Of a stretch of DNA of 64,000 bases, positions 42,811 through 51,811 are shown piece after piece. The position numbers and the translations under genes are program-made. The number at the start of each line of letters is the position of its first letter. Within the stretch, counting starts at the first letter, position 1. This DNA comes from Muricauda sp. MAR_2010_75 (lineage in GTDB: Bacteria > Bacteroidota > Bacteroidia > Flavobacteriales > Flavobacteriaceae), in contig NZ_JQNJ01000001.1 in the NCBI RefSeq assembly GCF_000745185.1, forward strand, positions 2,565,501 through 2,629,500, written 5' to 3'. The notes below the pieces were generated by a model that saw nothing but the letters and a program-made list of their open reading frames with translations, had not been told where the DNA came from and made no database searches.

Positions 42811-42995
42811 TTCGACACGAATTTCACCAATTTTCTCGAAGATATATTGTTTGGGTTAAACCCGTCACCCTGAATTCATTTCAGGGTCGCACTGATGGAG
42901 AGGTAGTCAAGAAATCTTTTTCACACGAATCTTGCGAATTTTCTCAAAACTATAAGGTGATATGGGGTTCCGAAACGAGTTCGGAATGACAAAGG
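42811..42995. repeat. Dispersed intergenic repeat with two related copies and hairpins
   Basis: Two similar segments occur 100 bp apart (CACGAATTTCACCAATTTTC at about 42817 and CACGAATCTTGCGAATTTTC at about 42924). Between and after them lie inverted motifs: CACCCTGAA with TTCAGGGT near 42872-42896 and TTCCGAA with TTCGGAA near 42968-42985. The pattern resembles intergenic repeats common in Flavobacteriaceae. No coding frame is seen in 42790-43048. Confidence 0.6.
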
Positions 42996-43001
42996 CACAA
43001 T

Positions 43002-43034
43002 AAAAAAGCCACTTAAAAAGTGGCTTTTAATTTT
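43002..43034. terminator. Bidirectional rho-independent terminator between kmo and the coiled-coil gene
   Basis: Stem AAAAGCCACTT (43004-43014) and AAGTGGCTTTT (43018-43028), loop AAA, with T-runs on both strands. It ends the minus-strand operon that finishes at 43049 and could stop read-through from kmo. Confidence 0.82.
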
Positions 43035-43048
43035 ATAGGAAATGCAAA

Positions 43049-43828
43049 TTATAGCTTCGCAAACAAACCTTGCATTCTTTCTTGCTCTTCCTCTGCCAAT
43101 AGTGGATCTACCAAGATTCGTCCACTATGCTCATCCGTAATGATTTTTTTACGGGAAGCAATTTCCACCTGTACTTGGGGTGGAATGGTGAAAAACGAAC
43201 CTCCAGAAGCGCCACGCTCCACAGGAACCACGGCAAGACCATTTTTTACGTTGGTGCGAATCCTTTTATACGCTTGAACCAAACGGTCTTCAATTTTTTC
43301 TTCGTATTCCTCTGATTTTTTCAAAAGGGCTTTTTCCTCTTTTTCTGTTTCAGCAAGAATGGCATCCAATTCACCTTTTTTGTGCTTCAAGTGGCCTTCA
43401 CGCTCCGAAAGTTTTTCTTTGGTCTCAGCAATCACTTCTTTTTTCTGCTCAATCTGTGCCTTGAATTCTTTAATGTTCTTTTCAGCCAATTGAATTTCCA
43501 ATTCTTGGAATTCCACTTCCTTGCTCAAGGAGTTGAACTCTCGGCTGTTTCGCACATTTTTTTGTTGCTCAGCGTATTTTTTAATAAGCGCTTTGGACTC
43601 TTCAATAAGATTTTTCTTGGCAGTGATTTCAAAATTGATGGTCTCAACGTCCGTTTTTAGTTTGTCCATACGGGTTTTTAGACCCAATACCTCATCTTCC
43701 AAGTCCTGTACTTCCAATGGGAGTTCACCTCGTACATTGCGTATTTCGTCAACCCTGGAATCAATGAGCTGTAGATCGTACAATGCTCTCAATTTTTCTT
43801 CCACGGTGCTTTCTTTTTTGTTCGCCAT
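43049..43828 (-). CDS. Coiled-coil protein of the C4-type zinc ribbon family, ligand cysteines absent
   Basis: A 259-aa protein with a long coiled coil (residues 10-180, heptads rich in Glu, Lys and Leu) and a C-terminal domain of the zf-RING_7/CT398 family. In zinc-binding members four Cys hold the metal. Here the positions read RGASGGSFFTIPP and ITDEHSGRILVDP, and no Cys pair remains. The fold may persist without metal. The Nif3-like gene lies 5 bp upstream in the same operon, a pairing that is common across bacteria. Function unknown; tethering and secretion roles have been suggested for the family. Confidence 0.85.
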   Translation of the reverse strand: MANKKESTVEEKLRALYDLQLIDSRVDEIRNVRGELPLEVQDLEDEVLGLKTRMDKLKTDVETINFEITAKKNLIEESKALIKKYAEQQKNVRNSREFNSLSKEVEFQELEIQLAEKNIKEFKAQIEQKKEVIAETKEKLSEREGHLKHKKGELDAILAETEKEEKALLKKSEEYEEKIEDRLVQAYKRIRTNVKNGLAVVPVERGASGGSFFTIPPQVQVEIASRKKIITDEHSGRILVDPLLAEEEQERMQGLFAKL

Positions 43829-43833
43829 ATTAT

Positions 43834-44928
43834 TTATAAATACTTGATGGGATTTGTTTTACTCTCCGATAAAGAGACTGCAAAATTAGGAATTTTTTTT
43901 GTAAGATAATCAACCAATAAATCTTTTGTAAACTGCTCAGTTTCAAAGTGCCCAATATCGGCAAGGACAATCTGGTTTTCGGCCTCAAAAAACTGGTGGT
44001 ATTTTAGGTCAGAAGTCACAAAAATATCCGCTTTTGCCTTTTTAGCGGCCGAAATGGCAAAGGAGCCACTCCCTCCCAGAACCGCCACTCGTTTTACCTT
44101 CTTTCCAAGCAATTTGGAATGGCGCACCATGGATGCGTTCATTTTCTTCTTGACATACTGCAAAAAGGCCATTTCATCCATTTCATCTTCCAGTGTGCCC
44201 ATCATGCCAATGCCAATGTCCTGGTTTATGTTTTCCAGTGCAGAGATTTCGTAGGCCACCTCTTCATAGGAATGGGCATTAAAAAGTGCTTCAAGGATTT
44301 TTTGTTCTTTTTCAAAAGAATAGATCACATTGATCTGGGTTTCTTTTTCCACATGGACCTCCCCAATTTTTCCAACCGTTGGATTGGCTTCTTCACCGGC
44401 GACAAAACTTCCTTTGCCTTCCAAGCTAAAACTGCAATTGCTGTATTTTCCAATTTCACCTGCTCCGGCACCAAAAAGAGCCGACTTTATAGCTTCTGAT
44501 TCTCCATTGGGTGCATAGGTGGTCAATTTTTTGATGGTTCCTTTCTTGGGCATCAGAATCTTTGGATTTTGGATGCCCAATACCTCACAAATCTTGGCAT
44601 TTACCCCATGTTTGCTGTTGTCCAGGGCCGTATGCATGCTATAAATGGCAATGTTATTGGAGATGGCCTTCATGACCACACGTTCCACATACGTACTGCC
44701 AGTAAGTTTTTTGAGACCACTGAATATGATGGGATGGAAACTGACAATTAAGTTGTAATTTTTAGCAATGGCTTCGTCCACAACATTTTCCAACGTGTCC
44801 AGCGTGACCAAGACACCATTTACGGTCATATTATGATTTCCCACCAGTAATCCAACGTTGTCAAAATCCTCGGCATGGGCCATAGGAGCCAGTTCTTCCA
44901 GTATTTTTGTAATATCCTTTACGGTCAT
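43834..44928 (-). CDS. Nif3-like dinuclear metal centre protein
   Basis: A 364-aa protein of the NIF3/DUF34 family, which forms a hexameric ring with two metals per site. Typical segments are APMAHAEDFDNVGLLVGN, SFHPIIFSGLKKLTG with metal-binding His, and SMHTALDNSKHGVNAKI; near the end come VTSDLKYHQFFEAENQ and DIGHFETEQF. Residues 130-230 hold the inserted PII-like domain found in the longer members. It is often labelled GTP cyclohydrolase type 2-like, but the activity is uncertain. It is upstream of the coiled-coil gene and divergent from lpxK. Confidence 0.92.
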   Translation of the reverse strand: MTVKDITKILEELAPMAHAEDFDNVGLLVGNHNMTVNGVLVTLDTLENVVDEAIAKNYNLIVSFHPIIFSGLKKLTGSTYVERVVMKAISNNIAIYSMHTALDNSKHGVNAKICEVLGIQNPKILMPKKGTIKKLTTYAPNGESEAIKSALFGAGAGEIGKYSNCSFSLEGKGSFVAGEEANPTVGKIGEVHVEKETQINVIYSFEKEQKILEALFNAHSYEEVAYEISALENINQDIGIGMMGTLEDEMDEMAFLQYVKKKMNASMVRHSKLLGKKVKRVAVLGGSGSFAISAAKKAKADIFVTSDLKYHQFFEAENQIVLADIGHFETEQFTKDLLVDYLTKKIPNFAVSLSESKTNPIKYL

Positions 44929-44976
44929 TTGGTTTTTCTTAAGTAGGCTAAAGATAAAATATTATATTTTCGCCCC

Positions 44977-45975
44977 ATGCTGCAATTGCTTCGCAAAATA
45001 GCGTTCCCGTTTTCTTTGGTTTATGCCCTAATCGTGCATTTGCGAAATTTTCTATACGATACTGGAGTTTTTCAATCCAAATCTTATAAAACGCCAACCC
45101 TTTGTGTGGGCAATTTAAGTGTTGGTGGGACGGGAAAAACCCCCATGATTGAATATCTGGTCAGGTTGTTGGATGGTCATACAATTGCTGTACTGAGTCG
45201 TGGGTATAAACGGCAATCCAAAGGATTTTTAATGGCCAATGCAAACAGTTCCGTGTTGGATTTGGGAGATGAACCCTATCAATTGCACAAAAAATTCCCT
45301 GAAATCACCGTGGCAGTTGATACCGACCGAAGGAACGGGATTGCCCAGTTGGAAGCCTTGGTGAAACCAGAAATTATCTTATTGGACGACGCATTTCAGC
45401 ATAGAAGGGTAAGACCAGATTTTTCCATCCTGTTGACGGCCTACGGACATCTTTATACTGATGATTGGTACCTCCCTACGGGAAATCTGAGAGACAGTAA
45501 AAGAGAGGCAAGGCGGGCCAATATTATTATTGTTACCAAATGCCCTGAAGTATTTTCGGAAGAAGAACAAACATTGATTCTCCAAAAAATAAAACCGTTA
45601 CCACATCAGAAAGTATTGTTTTCTAAATTGGAATACAACAATGTGCTTAAGGGCGAAGGGGTGGAACATTTTGAACTTTCAACAGTAAAAAAGAAGCATA
45701 TGGCATTGGTTACGGGCATTGCCTCACCTGGACCGTTGGTACACCATTTAAAGTCCTTGGGATTGCAGTTTGAGCATTTTGAGTTTGGAGATCATCATAA
45801 TTTCTCGGACAAGGAAATTGAGCAGTTCGGGAATCATGGGATGGTCTTGACCACGGAAAAGGACTATGTACGCTTAAAGGGCAGGGTAAAAAATTTGTTC
45901 TATTTGGAAGTTGCCCACAGCTTTGGCTCTGAAGACGGGATATACTTGGAACAAATCATTAAAAGTCTGATCTAA
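44977..45975 (+). CDS. lpxK: Tetraacyldisaccharide 4'-kinase
   Basis: A 332-aa membrane-associated kinase that phosphorylates the lipid A precursor at the 4' position. The N-terminal hydrophobic helix (IAFPFSLVYALIVHLRNF), the P-loop GNLSVGGTGKTP and the family motif VLSRGYKRQSKG, followed by LGDEPYQLHKKFP, LLDDAFQHRRV and LTTEKDYVRLKG, identify it. A weak -7 match (TATATTTT, 44963-44970) ends 6 nt before the ATG. Its last 4 bp overlap the tail of the convergent histidine kinase gene. Confidence 0.96.
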   Translation: MLQLLRKIAFPFSLVYALIVHLRNFLYDTGVFQSKSYKTPTLCVGNLSVGGTGKTPMIEYLVRLLDGHTIAVLSRGYKRQSKGFLMANANSSVLDLGDEPYQLHKKFPEITVAVDTDRRNGIAQLEALVKPEIILLDDAFQHRRVRPDFSILLTAYGHLYTDDWYLPTGNLRDSKREARRANIIIVTKCPEVFSEEEQTLILQKIKPLPHQKVLFSKLEYNNVLKGEGVEHFELSTVKKKHMALVTGIASPGPLVHHLKSLGLQFEHFEFGDHHNFSDKEIEQFGNHGMVLTTEKDYVRLKGRVKNLFYLEVAHSFGSEDGIYLEQIIKSLI

Positions 45976-48197
45976 ACCAAACCTTCCATTTTTCGTCTAA
46001 AGATATTTTCACCAATTTTTTGATAGAACACCTCGGGTTTAAAAGGTTTGGTGACCACGTCGTTGCAACCGGCTTTGTAAAAACTTTCCAGACTGTCATC
46101 CAAAGAGATTGCGGTCAGTGCAATGATGGGGATATCCGGATCAAACTTTCTGATCTGGCGTGTGGCCTCTTCACCACTGATGCCCGGCATGTGGATGTCC
46201 ATTAGAATGCAGTCATAAGTGTTTGCCTTGGCCATGTCAATGGCCTCGTTACCATTATTGGCAATATCGCAGGTAATCTCTTTTTTGGTGAGCATTTTTT
46301 TGGTGATGACCTGGTTGATCTTGTTGTCTTCCACAATTAATACGTGGAGTCCCTTAAAGTCAAATTCTTCAGGATTTAGTTCAAAAGCAACTTCATCAAT
46401 GGCTTTATCATCACATTTTAGGTCCATTTCAAAGAAGAAGGAACTTCCATGGCCCAATTCACTTTCCAATTGAATGGTGCTTCCAAAGAGACCAAGTAAG
46501 CTTTTTACTATGGTAAGTCCAAGTCCGGTGCCTCCATATTCCCTATTGATTTGGATGGAGCCCTGTTCAAAACTGTCAAAGATATTTTTCTGCTTATCTT
46601 CTGAAATTCCAATACCGCTATCCCTGACCTCAAAGTAAAGTTTTACTTGATCTTCCTCTTTTTTCAACAATTTGGCAATGACCTCCACTTTCCCATTTTT
46701 GGTGAACTTAAGGGCGTTCCCCACAAGATTCATGAAGATTTGTGATAACTTGATCGGGTCTCCAAGCAGGGTTTGGGGAATGTTGGGGTCATAATCCAAA
46801 ATAAGCTTCGATTTGTTCTCGTTTGCATTTTGCTGTAAGGAATCCACAACATCGGTAAGCACTTTTTCCAATTTGAACTCAATGTTCAGGGGTTCCAGCT
46901 TATCAGCATCTATCTTGTTGATTTGAAGGATGTCGTTGATGAAATTCAACAAATATTCCCCTGAAAACTTCAATGATTTCAGGTGTTCTTTTTGGTGCTC
47001 TGCCGGATTTTCCTCCAGCAATAAGTGCGTGAGCCCGGTCACGGCATAAAGAGGTGTTCGAAGTTCGTGGGTAACCGTAGAGAGGAAATTGGTCTTTGCC
47101 TCCATGGCGGAAACCGCAGAATCCCTGGCCAACTCCAATTCTTTGTTCTTGGTATATAATAGGTCGTTGGTCTTGAGCTTGATTTGGTTGTTCCTAAAAA
47201 GCGATACTGCCAGTAAAGAGATGATGGTCAAAAATGCGGAGGTTAATATGGCAGTGATCTCCGAACGGTTCTTGGATTCGCTCAATTCCTCGTTTTTGGC
47301 TTGGAGCTTGTTTATTTCATTCATTTGGTGCTCAAACCGAATTTTGTCTGCGGTACTGGCATCCAGTTTGGCCTTTTCTATATTAAAAATGGAATCTTTG
47401 ATGCTCTCTAGAGCTCTGTTGTAGGTCAGGGCTTCATTATATCGCCCCATAACCTCGTAAATGTTGGACAATTGTTCATTCGCTGCCCGTATTTCTTTGG
47501 AAAACCCATGCTTTTCTGCCAATTCCAGTGCAGCTTTTGAGTGCACAATCCCCTCTTCGGTATCATTCAGTTCCATACTGATTTTGGCCAATTGAAGGTT
47601 TGCTTTTGTAGCTAGATAAGCTCGTTCTTTATCGTCTGAGTTAACAATAAGGGCATGCAGGTTTTTTATGGCATCGTCATATTTTTCGATGTTCGTAAAA
47701 ATATAGGCTTCCAGGAGAAGGATATTGTTGCTGAGATTCCTGTTGTTGCTCAGCATTCTGGATTCTTCCAAAGATTTTAGGGATTGAAAGTTATTGCCCT
47801 CCTCAAAACGCAGAGCGGCATCCAAATACAAATGAAAAGCTTGGCCATAGGAATAACTGATATCCTTTAGTAGAATGCTGGCTCGATCCCAATAAAAAAT
47901 AGCGGTTTCCCTATCACCTTCTTCCAAAAATAAACGGGCATATTGGTGGTAGGTGTCCAGCAAAAGCTTTACATCCTCATTATTTTCGGCAATATTGGCG
48001 GCTTCATCCAAGGTTTCAAGGGCCTTGTCCAACTTATTTTGATGCCTGTATTCGGTGAATTCGTCAAAGATGGCCTGTACTTTGGCCGTGGAACTTATAT
48101 CTTTTTGATTTTGACCATAGAAAGCTTGGGTGCACATTAACATGCACAGCAGAAACAGCGTCTTAGCGCCAATCCATTTGTGTAGTAAGTTCGAGGT
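45972..48197 (-). CDS. TPR hybrid histidine kinase with receiver domain
   Basis: A 742-aa sensor; the TTG start codon occupies 48200-48198 and overlaps the TGA of gap. A signal-like helix precedes about 280 residues of TPR-like helices, then a membrane helix (ITAILTSAFLTIISLLAVSL), a coiled coil and the kinase core: His378 in TVTHELRTPLYAV, N-box IFMNLVGNALKFTKNGK, G boxes RDSGIGISED and YGGTGLGLTIVK. A receiver domain ends the protein (LIVEDNKINQV, Asp668 in ILMDIHMPG, Lys in VVTKPF). Signals are probably sensed by the TPR part in the periplasm. No separate response regulator is adjacent. Confidence 0.9.
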   Translation of the reverse strand, partial: TSNLLHKWIGAKTLFLLCMLMCTQAFYGQNQKDISSTAKVQAIFDEFTEYRHQNKLDKALETLDEAANIAENNEDVKLLLDTYHQYARLFLEEGDRETAIFYWDRASILLKDISYSYGQAFHLYLDAALRFEEGNNFQSLKSLEESRMLSNNRNLSNNILLLEAYIFTNIEKYDDAIKNLHALIVNSDDKERAYLATKANLQLAKISMELNDTEEGIVHSKAALELAEKHGFSKEIRAANEQLSNIYEVMGRYNEALTYNRALESIKDSIFNIEKAKLDASTADKIRFEHQMNEINKLQAKNEELSESKNRSEITAILTSAFLTIISLLAVSLFRNNQIKLKTNDLLYTKNKELELARDSAVSAMEAKTNFLSTVTHELRTPLYAVTGLTHLLLEENPAEHQKEHLKSLKFSGEYLLNFINDILQINKIDADKLEPLNIEFKLEKVLTDVVDSLQQNANENKSKLILDYDPNIPQTLLGDPIKLSQIFMNLVGNALKFTKNGKVEVIAKLLKKEEDQVKLYFEVRDSGIGISEDKQKNIFDSFEQGSIQINREYGGTGLGLTIVKSLLGLFGSTIQLESELGHGSSFFFEMDLKCDDKAIDEVAFELNPEEFDFKGLHVLIVEDNKINQVITKKMLTKKEITCDIANNGNEAIDMAKANTYDCILMDIHMPGISGEEATRQIRKFDPDIPIIALTAISLDDSLESFYKAGCNDVVTKPFKPEVFYQKIGENIFRRKMEGLV

Positions 48198-49207
48198 CAA
48201 ACGTATTCTTTCTTTATAAGCAAAGCTATTAAATCAATAATTCTGGAACAATATCCAGTTTCATTGTCATACCATCCGATAATCTTCACCATTTTTCCAA
48301 TAACGGATGTCATCAAAGAATCAAACGTACAAGAATGATAACTATTGTTTATATCGATGGAAACAATGGGGTCTTCCGTATAATGAAGGATGTTTTTCAA
48401 TCCATTTTCAGCATATCTCTTAAAGGTAGCATTTATTTCTTCAATGGAAGTCTCCTTTTTAACATTAAAAGTGATGTCGGTAAGGGAACCATTGGGCACG
48501 GGAACCCGAATGCCACATCCTCCAATGACATCTGATAAATCAGGAAAAATTTTTGTCAAGGCTTTGGCAGCTCCCGTTGTGGTTGGAATAATGGATTGCG
48601 CGGCCGCCCGAGATCTTCTCAGGTCGCGATGCGGGCCGTCATGCAGTCTTTGGTCCGAAGTGTAGGAATGCACCGTGGTAATATAGGCCTGTTCAATTCC
48701 ACACAGTTCATTTACCACCTTAATCATGGGAGCCGCATTGTTGGTGGTACATGAAGCGTTTGAAATGATGTCGTCCTCATTGGATAGAATCCCTTCATTT
48801 ACGCCCAAAACCACCATTTGTATGGATTCATCCTCTGGTGGCACGGAAAGAATCACTTTTTGGGCTCCATTTTTCAGGTGAAACTCCAAATCCTGTCTTT
48901 TCTTGAATTTTCCAGTGGACTCCACCACAAGGTCAACCCCATGAGCTTTCCAGTCGATGTCTTTGGGATGCTGATGATTAAGCACACTGACTTTTTCTCC
49001 ATTTACAATAATGTAATTGCCATTAGAAACAACATCAGCAGGTAGTGAACCATGAATGCTGTCATATTTCAGGAGATGGGCCAGCGTTTTGGCATCGGCC
49101 ACATCGTTAATGGCGGCCACAGTAATATTTGGATGGTCTTGTAGTAGTCTAAAAAGCGTCCTTCCAATTCGGCCAAAGCCATTAATGCCGATTACAATTT
49201 TTTTCAT
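48197..49207 (-). CDS. gap: Glyceraldehyde-3-phosphate dehydrogenase
   Basis: A 336-aa NAD-dependent enzyme of glycolysis and gluconeogenesis. Motifs are VIGINGFGRIGRTLFR, the catalytic Cys153 in SNASCTTNNAAP, the active-site His in TVHSYTSDQ and RSRAAAQSIIPTTTGAAKA. The WYDNETGYCSRI motif near the C terminus is canonical. Its stop codon overlaps the TTG start of the histidine kinase (TTGA), so the sensor is coupled to gap translation. lipA is 24 bp upstream. Confidence 0.96.
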   Translation of the reverse strand: MKKIVIGINGFGRIGRTLFRLLQDHPNITVAAINDVADAKTLAHLLKYDSIHGSLPADVVSNGNYIIVNGEKVSVLNHQHPKDIDWKAHGVDLVVESTGKFKKRQDLEFHLKNGAQKVILSVPPEDESIQMVVLGVNEGILSNEDDIISNASCTTNNAAPMIKVVNELCGIEQAYITTVHSYTSDQRLHDGPHRDLRRSRAAAQSIIPTTTGAAKALTKIFPDLSDVIGGCGIRVPVPNGSLTDITFNVKKETSIEEINATFKRYAENGLKNILHYTEDPIVSIDINNSYHSCTFDSLMTSVIGKMVKIIGWYDNETGYCSRIIDLIALLIKKEYV

Positions 49208-49231
49208 GATAAGGTGGGCAGGTCAGACGAC

Positions 49232-50107
49232 CTACTGTATATGTTTATGGGCTTTGTAGGAAGAGCGAACCAGCGCACCACTTTCTACATGTCGAAACCC
49301 CATTTCCAATCCGATTTCCTCATATTTTTTGAACTGTTCCGGCAAAATGAACTGTTTTACAGGGAGGTGTTTTTTGGAAGGTTGGAGATATTGTCCAATG
49401 GTGACCACATCAACATCTACTTTTCTCAGGTCTTCCATGGTGGCAATGACCTCATCTTCTTCTTCACCCAAGCCCAACATGATTCCTGATTTGGTTCGGT
49501 TGGCCCCATTTTTTTTCAAATAGTTCAATACTTCCAAGCTTCGGTCGTATTTAGCCTGAATCCGAACTTCACGGGTAAGCCTTCTCACGGTTTCCATATT
49601 ATGGGAAATCACTTCGGGTGCCACTTCCAAAATCCGGTCCAAATGGGATTCTATACCCTGAAAATCGGGTATAAGGGTTTCCATGGTGGTTTCCGGGTTC
49701 ATTCTCCGAACCGCTTTTACCGTTTCGGCCCAGATAATGGAGCCCATATCCTTTAGGTCGTCCCTATCCACTGAAGTGAGGACGGCGTGTTTAATGTTCA
49801 TGATCTTTATGGAACGTGCCACTTTTTCGGGTTCTGCCCAGTCCACACTCTCCGGCCGGCCCGTCTTTACACCACAGAAGCCGCAGGAACGGGTACAAAC
49901 GTTTCCCAGAATCATAAAGGTAGCGGTGCCTTCGCCCCAGCACTCACCCATATTGGGGCAACTTCCCGAAGTACAGATGGTATGCAGGTCATACTTGTCC
50001 ACCAGACCCCGCAACTGGGTGTATTTCTTTCCGGTGGGGAGCTTAACCCTGAGCCATTTTGGTTTTCCTTTTGGAGGATGTACGCTTTCCGCTACGCTTG
50101 TGCTCAT
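49232..50107 (-). CDS. lipA: Lipoyl synthase
   Basis: A 291-aa radical SAM enzyme that inserts two sulfurs into octanoyl chains on lipoyl domains. Both clusters are visible: auxiliary 4Fe-4S cysteines Cys45, Cys50 and Cys56 in [15 protein letters not shown], and the SAM cluster CxxxCxxC (Cys71, Cys75, Cys78) in [16 protein letters not shown] and [13 protein letters not shown] follow, and the closing serine motif is seen in [11 protein letters not shown] -7 element lies 18 nt upstream of the ATG. First gene of the lipA-gap-kinase group. Confidence 0.97.
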   Translation of the reverse strand: MSTSVAESVHPPKGKPKWLRVKLPTGKKYTQLRGLVDKYDLHTICTSGSCPNMGECWGEGTATFMILGNVCTRSCGFCGVKTGRPESVDWAEPEKVARSIKIMNIKHAVLTSVDRDDLKDMGSIIWAETVKAVRRMNPETTMETLIPDFQGIESHLDRILEVAPEVISHNMETVRRLTREVRIQAKYDRSLEVLNYLKKNGANRTKSGIMLGLGEEEDEVIATMEDLRKVDVDVVTIGQYLQPSKKHLPVKQFILPEQFKKYEEIGLEMGFRHVESGALVRSSYKAHKHIQ

Positions 50108-50125
50108 ACAACAAAATTTGGTTTA

Positions 50126-50133
50126 CAAAGATA
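50126..50133 (-). promoter_or_regulatory. -7 promoter element for lipA
   Basis: TATCTTTG on the minus strand, an exact match, 18 nt before the ATG at 50107; no clear -33 TTG. Confidence 0.5.
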
Positions 50134-50169
50134 CGAAACTGGGAAGGAAACTTATACCGTTGAAACGGC

Positions 50170-50730
50170 TCACTTTTTTTTGATGATTTCGGCCAAAAGC
50201 TTTTTGGCACGCAGGAGCTTTACCTTGATGTTGTTCACGGGTTCATTGAGTTCTTTGGCGATATCGGCATAGCTCAATTCATTGAAATACCTAAGGTTGA
50301 TGACTTTTTGATAATGGGGCTTCAATTTTTTGATGTCCTGTAACAAATTGGCAAGATTCTGTTCTGTGATGAGCCTATCTTCAACTGTTGGGGTTTCATC
50401 GAGCACTTTTTTCACCTCGTCTCCTTTGGACTCCATTTCATCCAGAAAGCTTCGCTTTCTTTTACGGATGAGGTCCACATGCAAGTTTTTTGAAATTGTG
50501 ATGAGCCAAGTTTTGAACTCGTAGGTGTCATCGTAAGTATCTATTTTGTCAAAAGCCCTGGAAAAGGTGCGGATGGTGATGTCCTCGGCATCGTTCTCAT
50601 TTTTGGTCCGCAGTAACTGAAACCCATAAACATCGTTCCAAAAAGTGTCCAAAAGCGTGCTAAAGGCAATCTGATTGCCTTGTTTGGCCTTTTGAATGTT
50701 TTCCTTAATGGATTGTTCGGTTTTCTCCAA
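50170..50730 (-). CDS. RNA polymerase sigma factor, ECF subfamily
   Basis: A 186-aa sigma-70 family factor. Region 2 is seen in AFSTLLDTFWNDVYGFQLLR, ENDAEDITIRTFSRAF and FKTWLITISKNLHVDLIRKR; region 4 in HYQKVINLRYFNELSYADIA and NNIKVKLLRAKKLLAEII. The apparent start is a TTG at 50730 because no in-frame ATG is near. No anti-sigma gene is directly adjacent: the next gene upstream encodes a 69-aa Cys-rich protein. Target genes are unknown. Confidence 0.9.
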   Translation of the reverse strand: MEKTEQSIKENIQKAKQGNQIAFSTLLDTFWNDVYGFQLLRTKNENDAEDITIRTFSRAFDKIDTYDDTYEFKTWLITISKNLHVDLIRKRKRSFLDEMESKGDEVKKVLDETPTVEDRLITEQNLANLLQDIKKLKPHYQKVINLRYFNELSYADIAKELNEPVNNIKVKLLRAKKLLAEIIKKK

Positions 50731-50766
50731 AAATGTGATTTTGCGGTACGGATTGCAAAAGGAGGG

Positions 50767-50976
50767 TTACTGAAGTTCCGGCATGCTGTCTCTTTTGCAC
50801 TCTTGTTCATCCGGTTGCTTTCCGCAGAAACCACAAGCTTCCCCATCTTTGTTCAAGTAGGGGTTTTGGCTCGCACAAGTGCCAGCAAACTTTCCGTCTT
50901 TTTTACCCCAGATTTTAATGGCTATTCCGGCGAATGCCAATGCCAATAGACCTATGGTCAACAATGCTAACTTCAT
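50767..50976 (-). CDS. Small membrane or secreted protein with four cysteines, 69 aa
   Basis: A 69-aa protein from the ATG at 50976. It has a signal anchor (LALLTIGLLALAFAGIAIKIWG) and a short exported tail with Cys in GTCASQNPYLN, ACGFCGKQ and DEQECKR. The four Cys suggest disulfides or metal binding. Homologs in Flavobacteriaceae are labelled membrane or secreted protein. It lies 36 bp upstream of the sigma factor gene and shares its strand, so both may be transcribed from the -7 element at 50992-50999. Confidence 0.72.
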   Translation of the reverse strand: MKLALLTIGLLALAFAGIAIKIWGKKDGKFAGTCASQNPYLNKDGEACGFCGKQPDEQECKRDSMPELQ

Positions 50977-50991
50977 AATCCAACTTTTATG

Positions 50992-50999
50992 CAAAGGTA
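50992..50999 (-). promoter_or_regulatory. -7 promoter element for the 69-aa protein (and maybe the sigma factor)
   Basis: TACCTTTG on the minus strand, an exact match, 15 nt before the ATG at 50976. Confidence 0.5.
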
Positions 51000-51052
51000 T
51001 AAAATACCCATCTAAAGTCGGTCCCCTTCGGGAATACTTTCAGGCGAATGGC

Positions 51053-51811
51053 CTAATAGTTGATATTGGCCACGATATTTTCCACTGATGGGGAGGTGTT
51101 TCCACCTTCGGGCTCAATGGTAATATAGCTTACAGCCTTGTCTGCATAGGGTAGGGCAAGAAGTTTCCCTTTATCATCAAATTGTTTGATGACACCCAAG
51201 TTTACCAACTCGCCATTGACCTCAGCCCACATTTGAAAGCATTTGTTCTCCGGTAGTTGGGGCACATTGCTCACATTGATGTACGATAATTTTTTAACGG
51301 GGTTGATATAGGCGATGGCCTTGAGCTCTTTTCCTTCACGCTGGCCTTTCACCTGATATTTTCGGGTATCTGGATTGTTCAGGACGATAAACTGGTTCCG
51401 CATGTCTTCCAGTTGGTCCTTCATATTGTCTTCCAAATACTTGATTTTGTTATTGACCAAGGTGTTTTCTTCTTGAAGACTTTGGTTTTGGCTCCAAAAG
51501 AAATAGGATGACCCGGCAAAGATCATAATGGCCACACTTGCGGCAATCGCATATTTATAGAACCTCTTGAAGACGGCCTTTTCTTGTTTGGCACTGGAAA
51601 TGATGATTTCCTTGAGGCCCTCAGGGGTTTTCTTGGCATACATCTTTGCAAAGGTCTCCAAATTGTCTTGAAGCTCATTATAGGCGTCCCTTACCTCGGG
51701 ATACATGGCAATATACCGTTCTGCTTGAAGCGTTTCTTCTTTAGAAGCATCTCCAACCAAATATTTTTCAAGTATGTCCGAATCTAAAAATAATTTAACT
51801 TTTTCTTTCAT
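51053..51811 (-). CDS. Anti-sigma factor, RskA-like
   Basis: A 252-aa membrane protein with an N-terminal cytoplasmic anti-sigma domain (LFLDSDILEKYLVGDASKEE), one membrane helix (YAIAASVAIMIFAGSSYFFW), a coiled segment and a C-terminal extracytoplasmic RskA domain (LSYINVSNVPQLPENKCFQM, YADKAVSYITIEPEGG). It would hold the sigma factor encoded upstream, with which it overlaps by 4 nt (ATGA). The release signal is unknown. Confidence 0.9.
   Translation of the reverse strand: MKEKVKLFLDSDILEKYLVGDASKEETLQAERYIAMYPEVRDAYNELQDNLETFAKMYAKKTPEGLKEIIISSAKQEKAVFKRFYKYAIAASVAIMIFAGSSYFFWSQNQSLQEENTLVNNKIKYLEDNMKDQLEDMRNQFIVLNNPDTRKYQVKGQREGKELKAIAYINPVKKLSYINVSNVPQLPENKCFQMWAEVNGELVNLGVIKQFDDKGKLLALPYADKAVSYITIEPEGGNTSPSVENIVANINY

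Noticed and set aside
49213..49230. Hairpin AGGTC-AGAC-GACCT between lipA and gap
   Set aside because: Only five base pairs and no T-run, so I do not call it a terminator.
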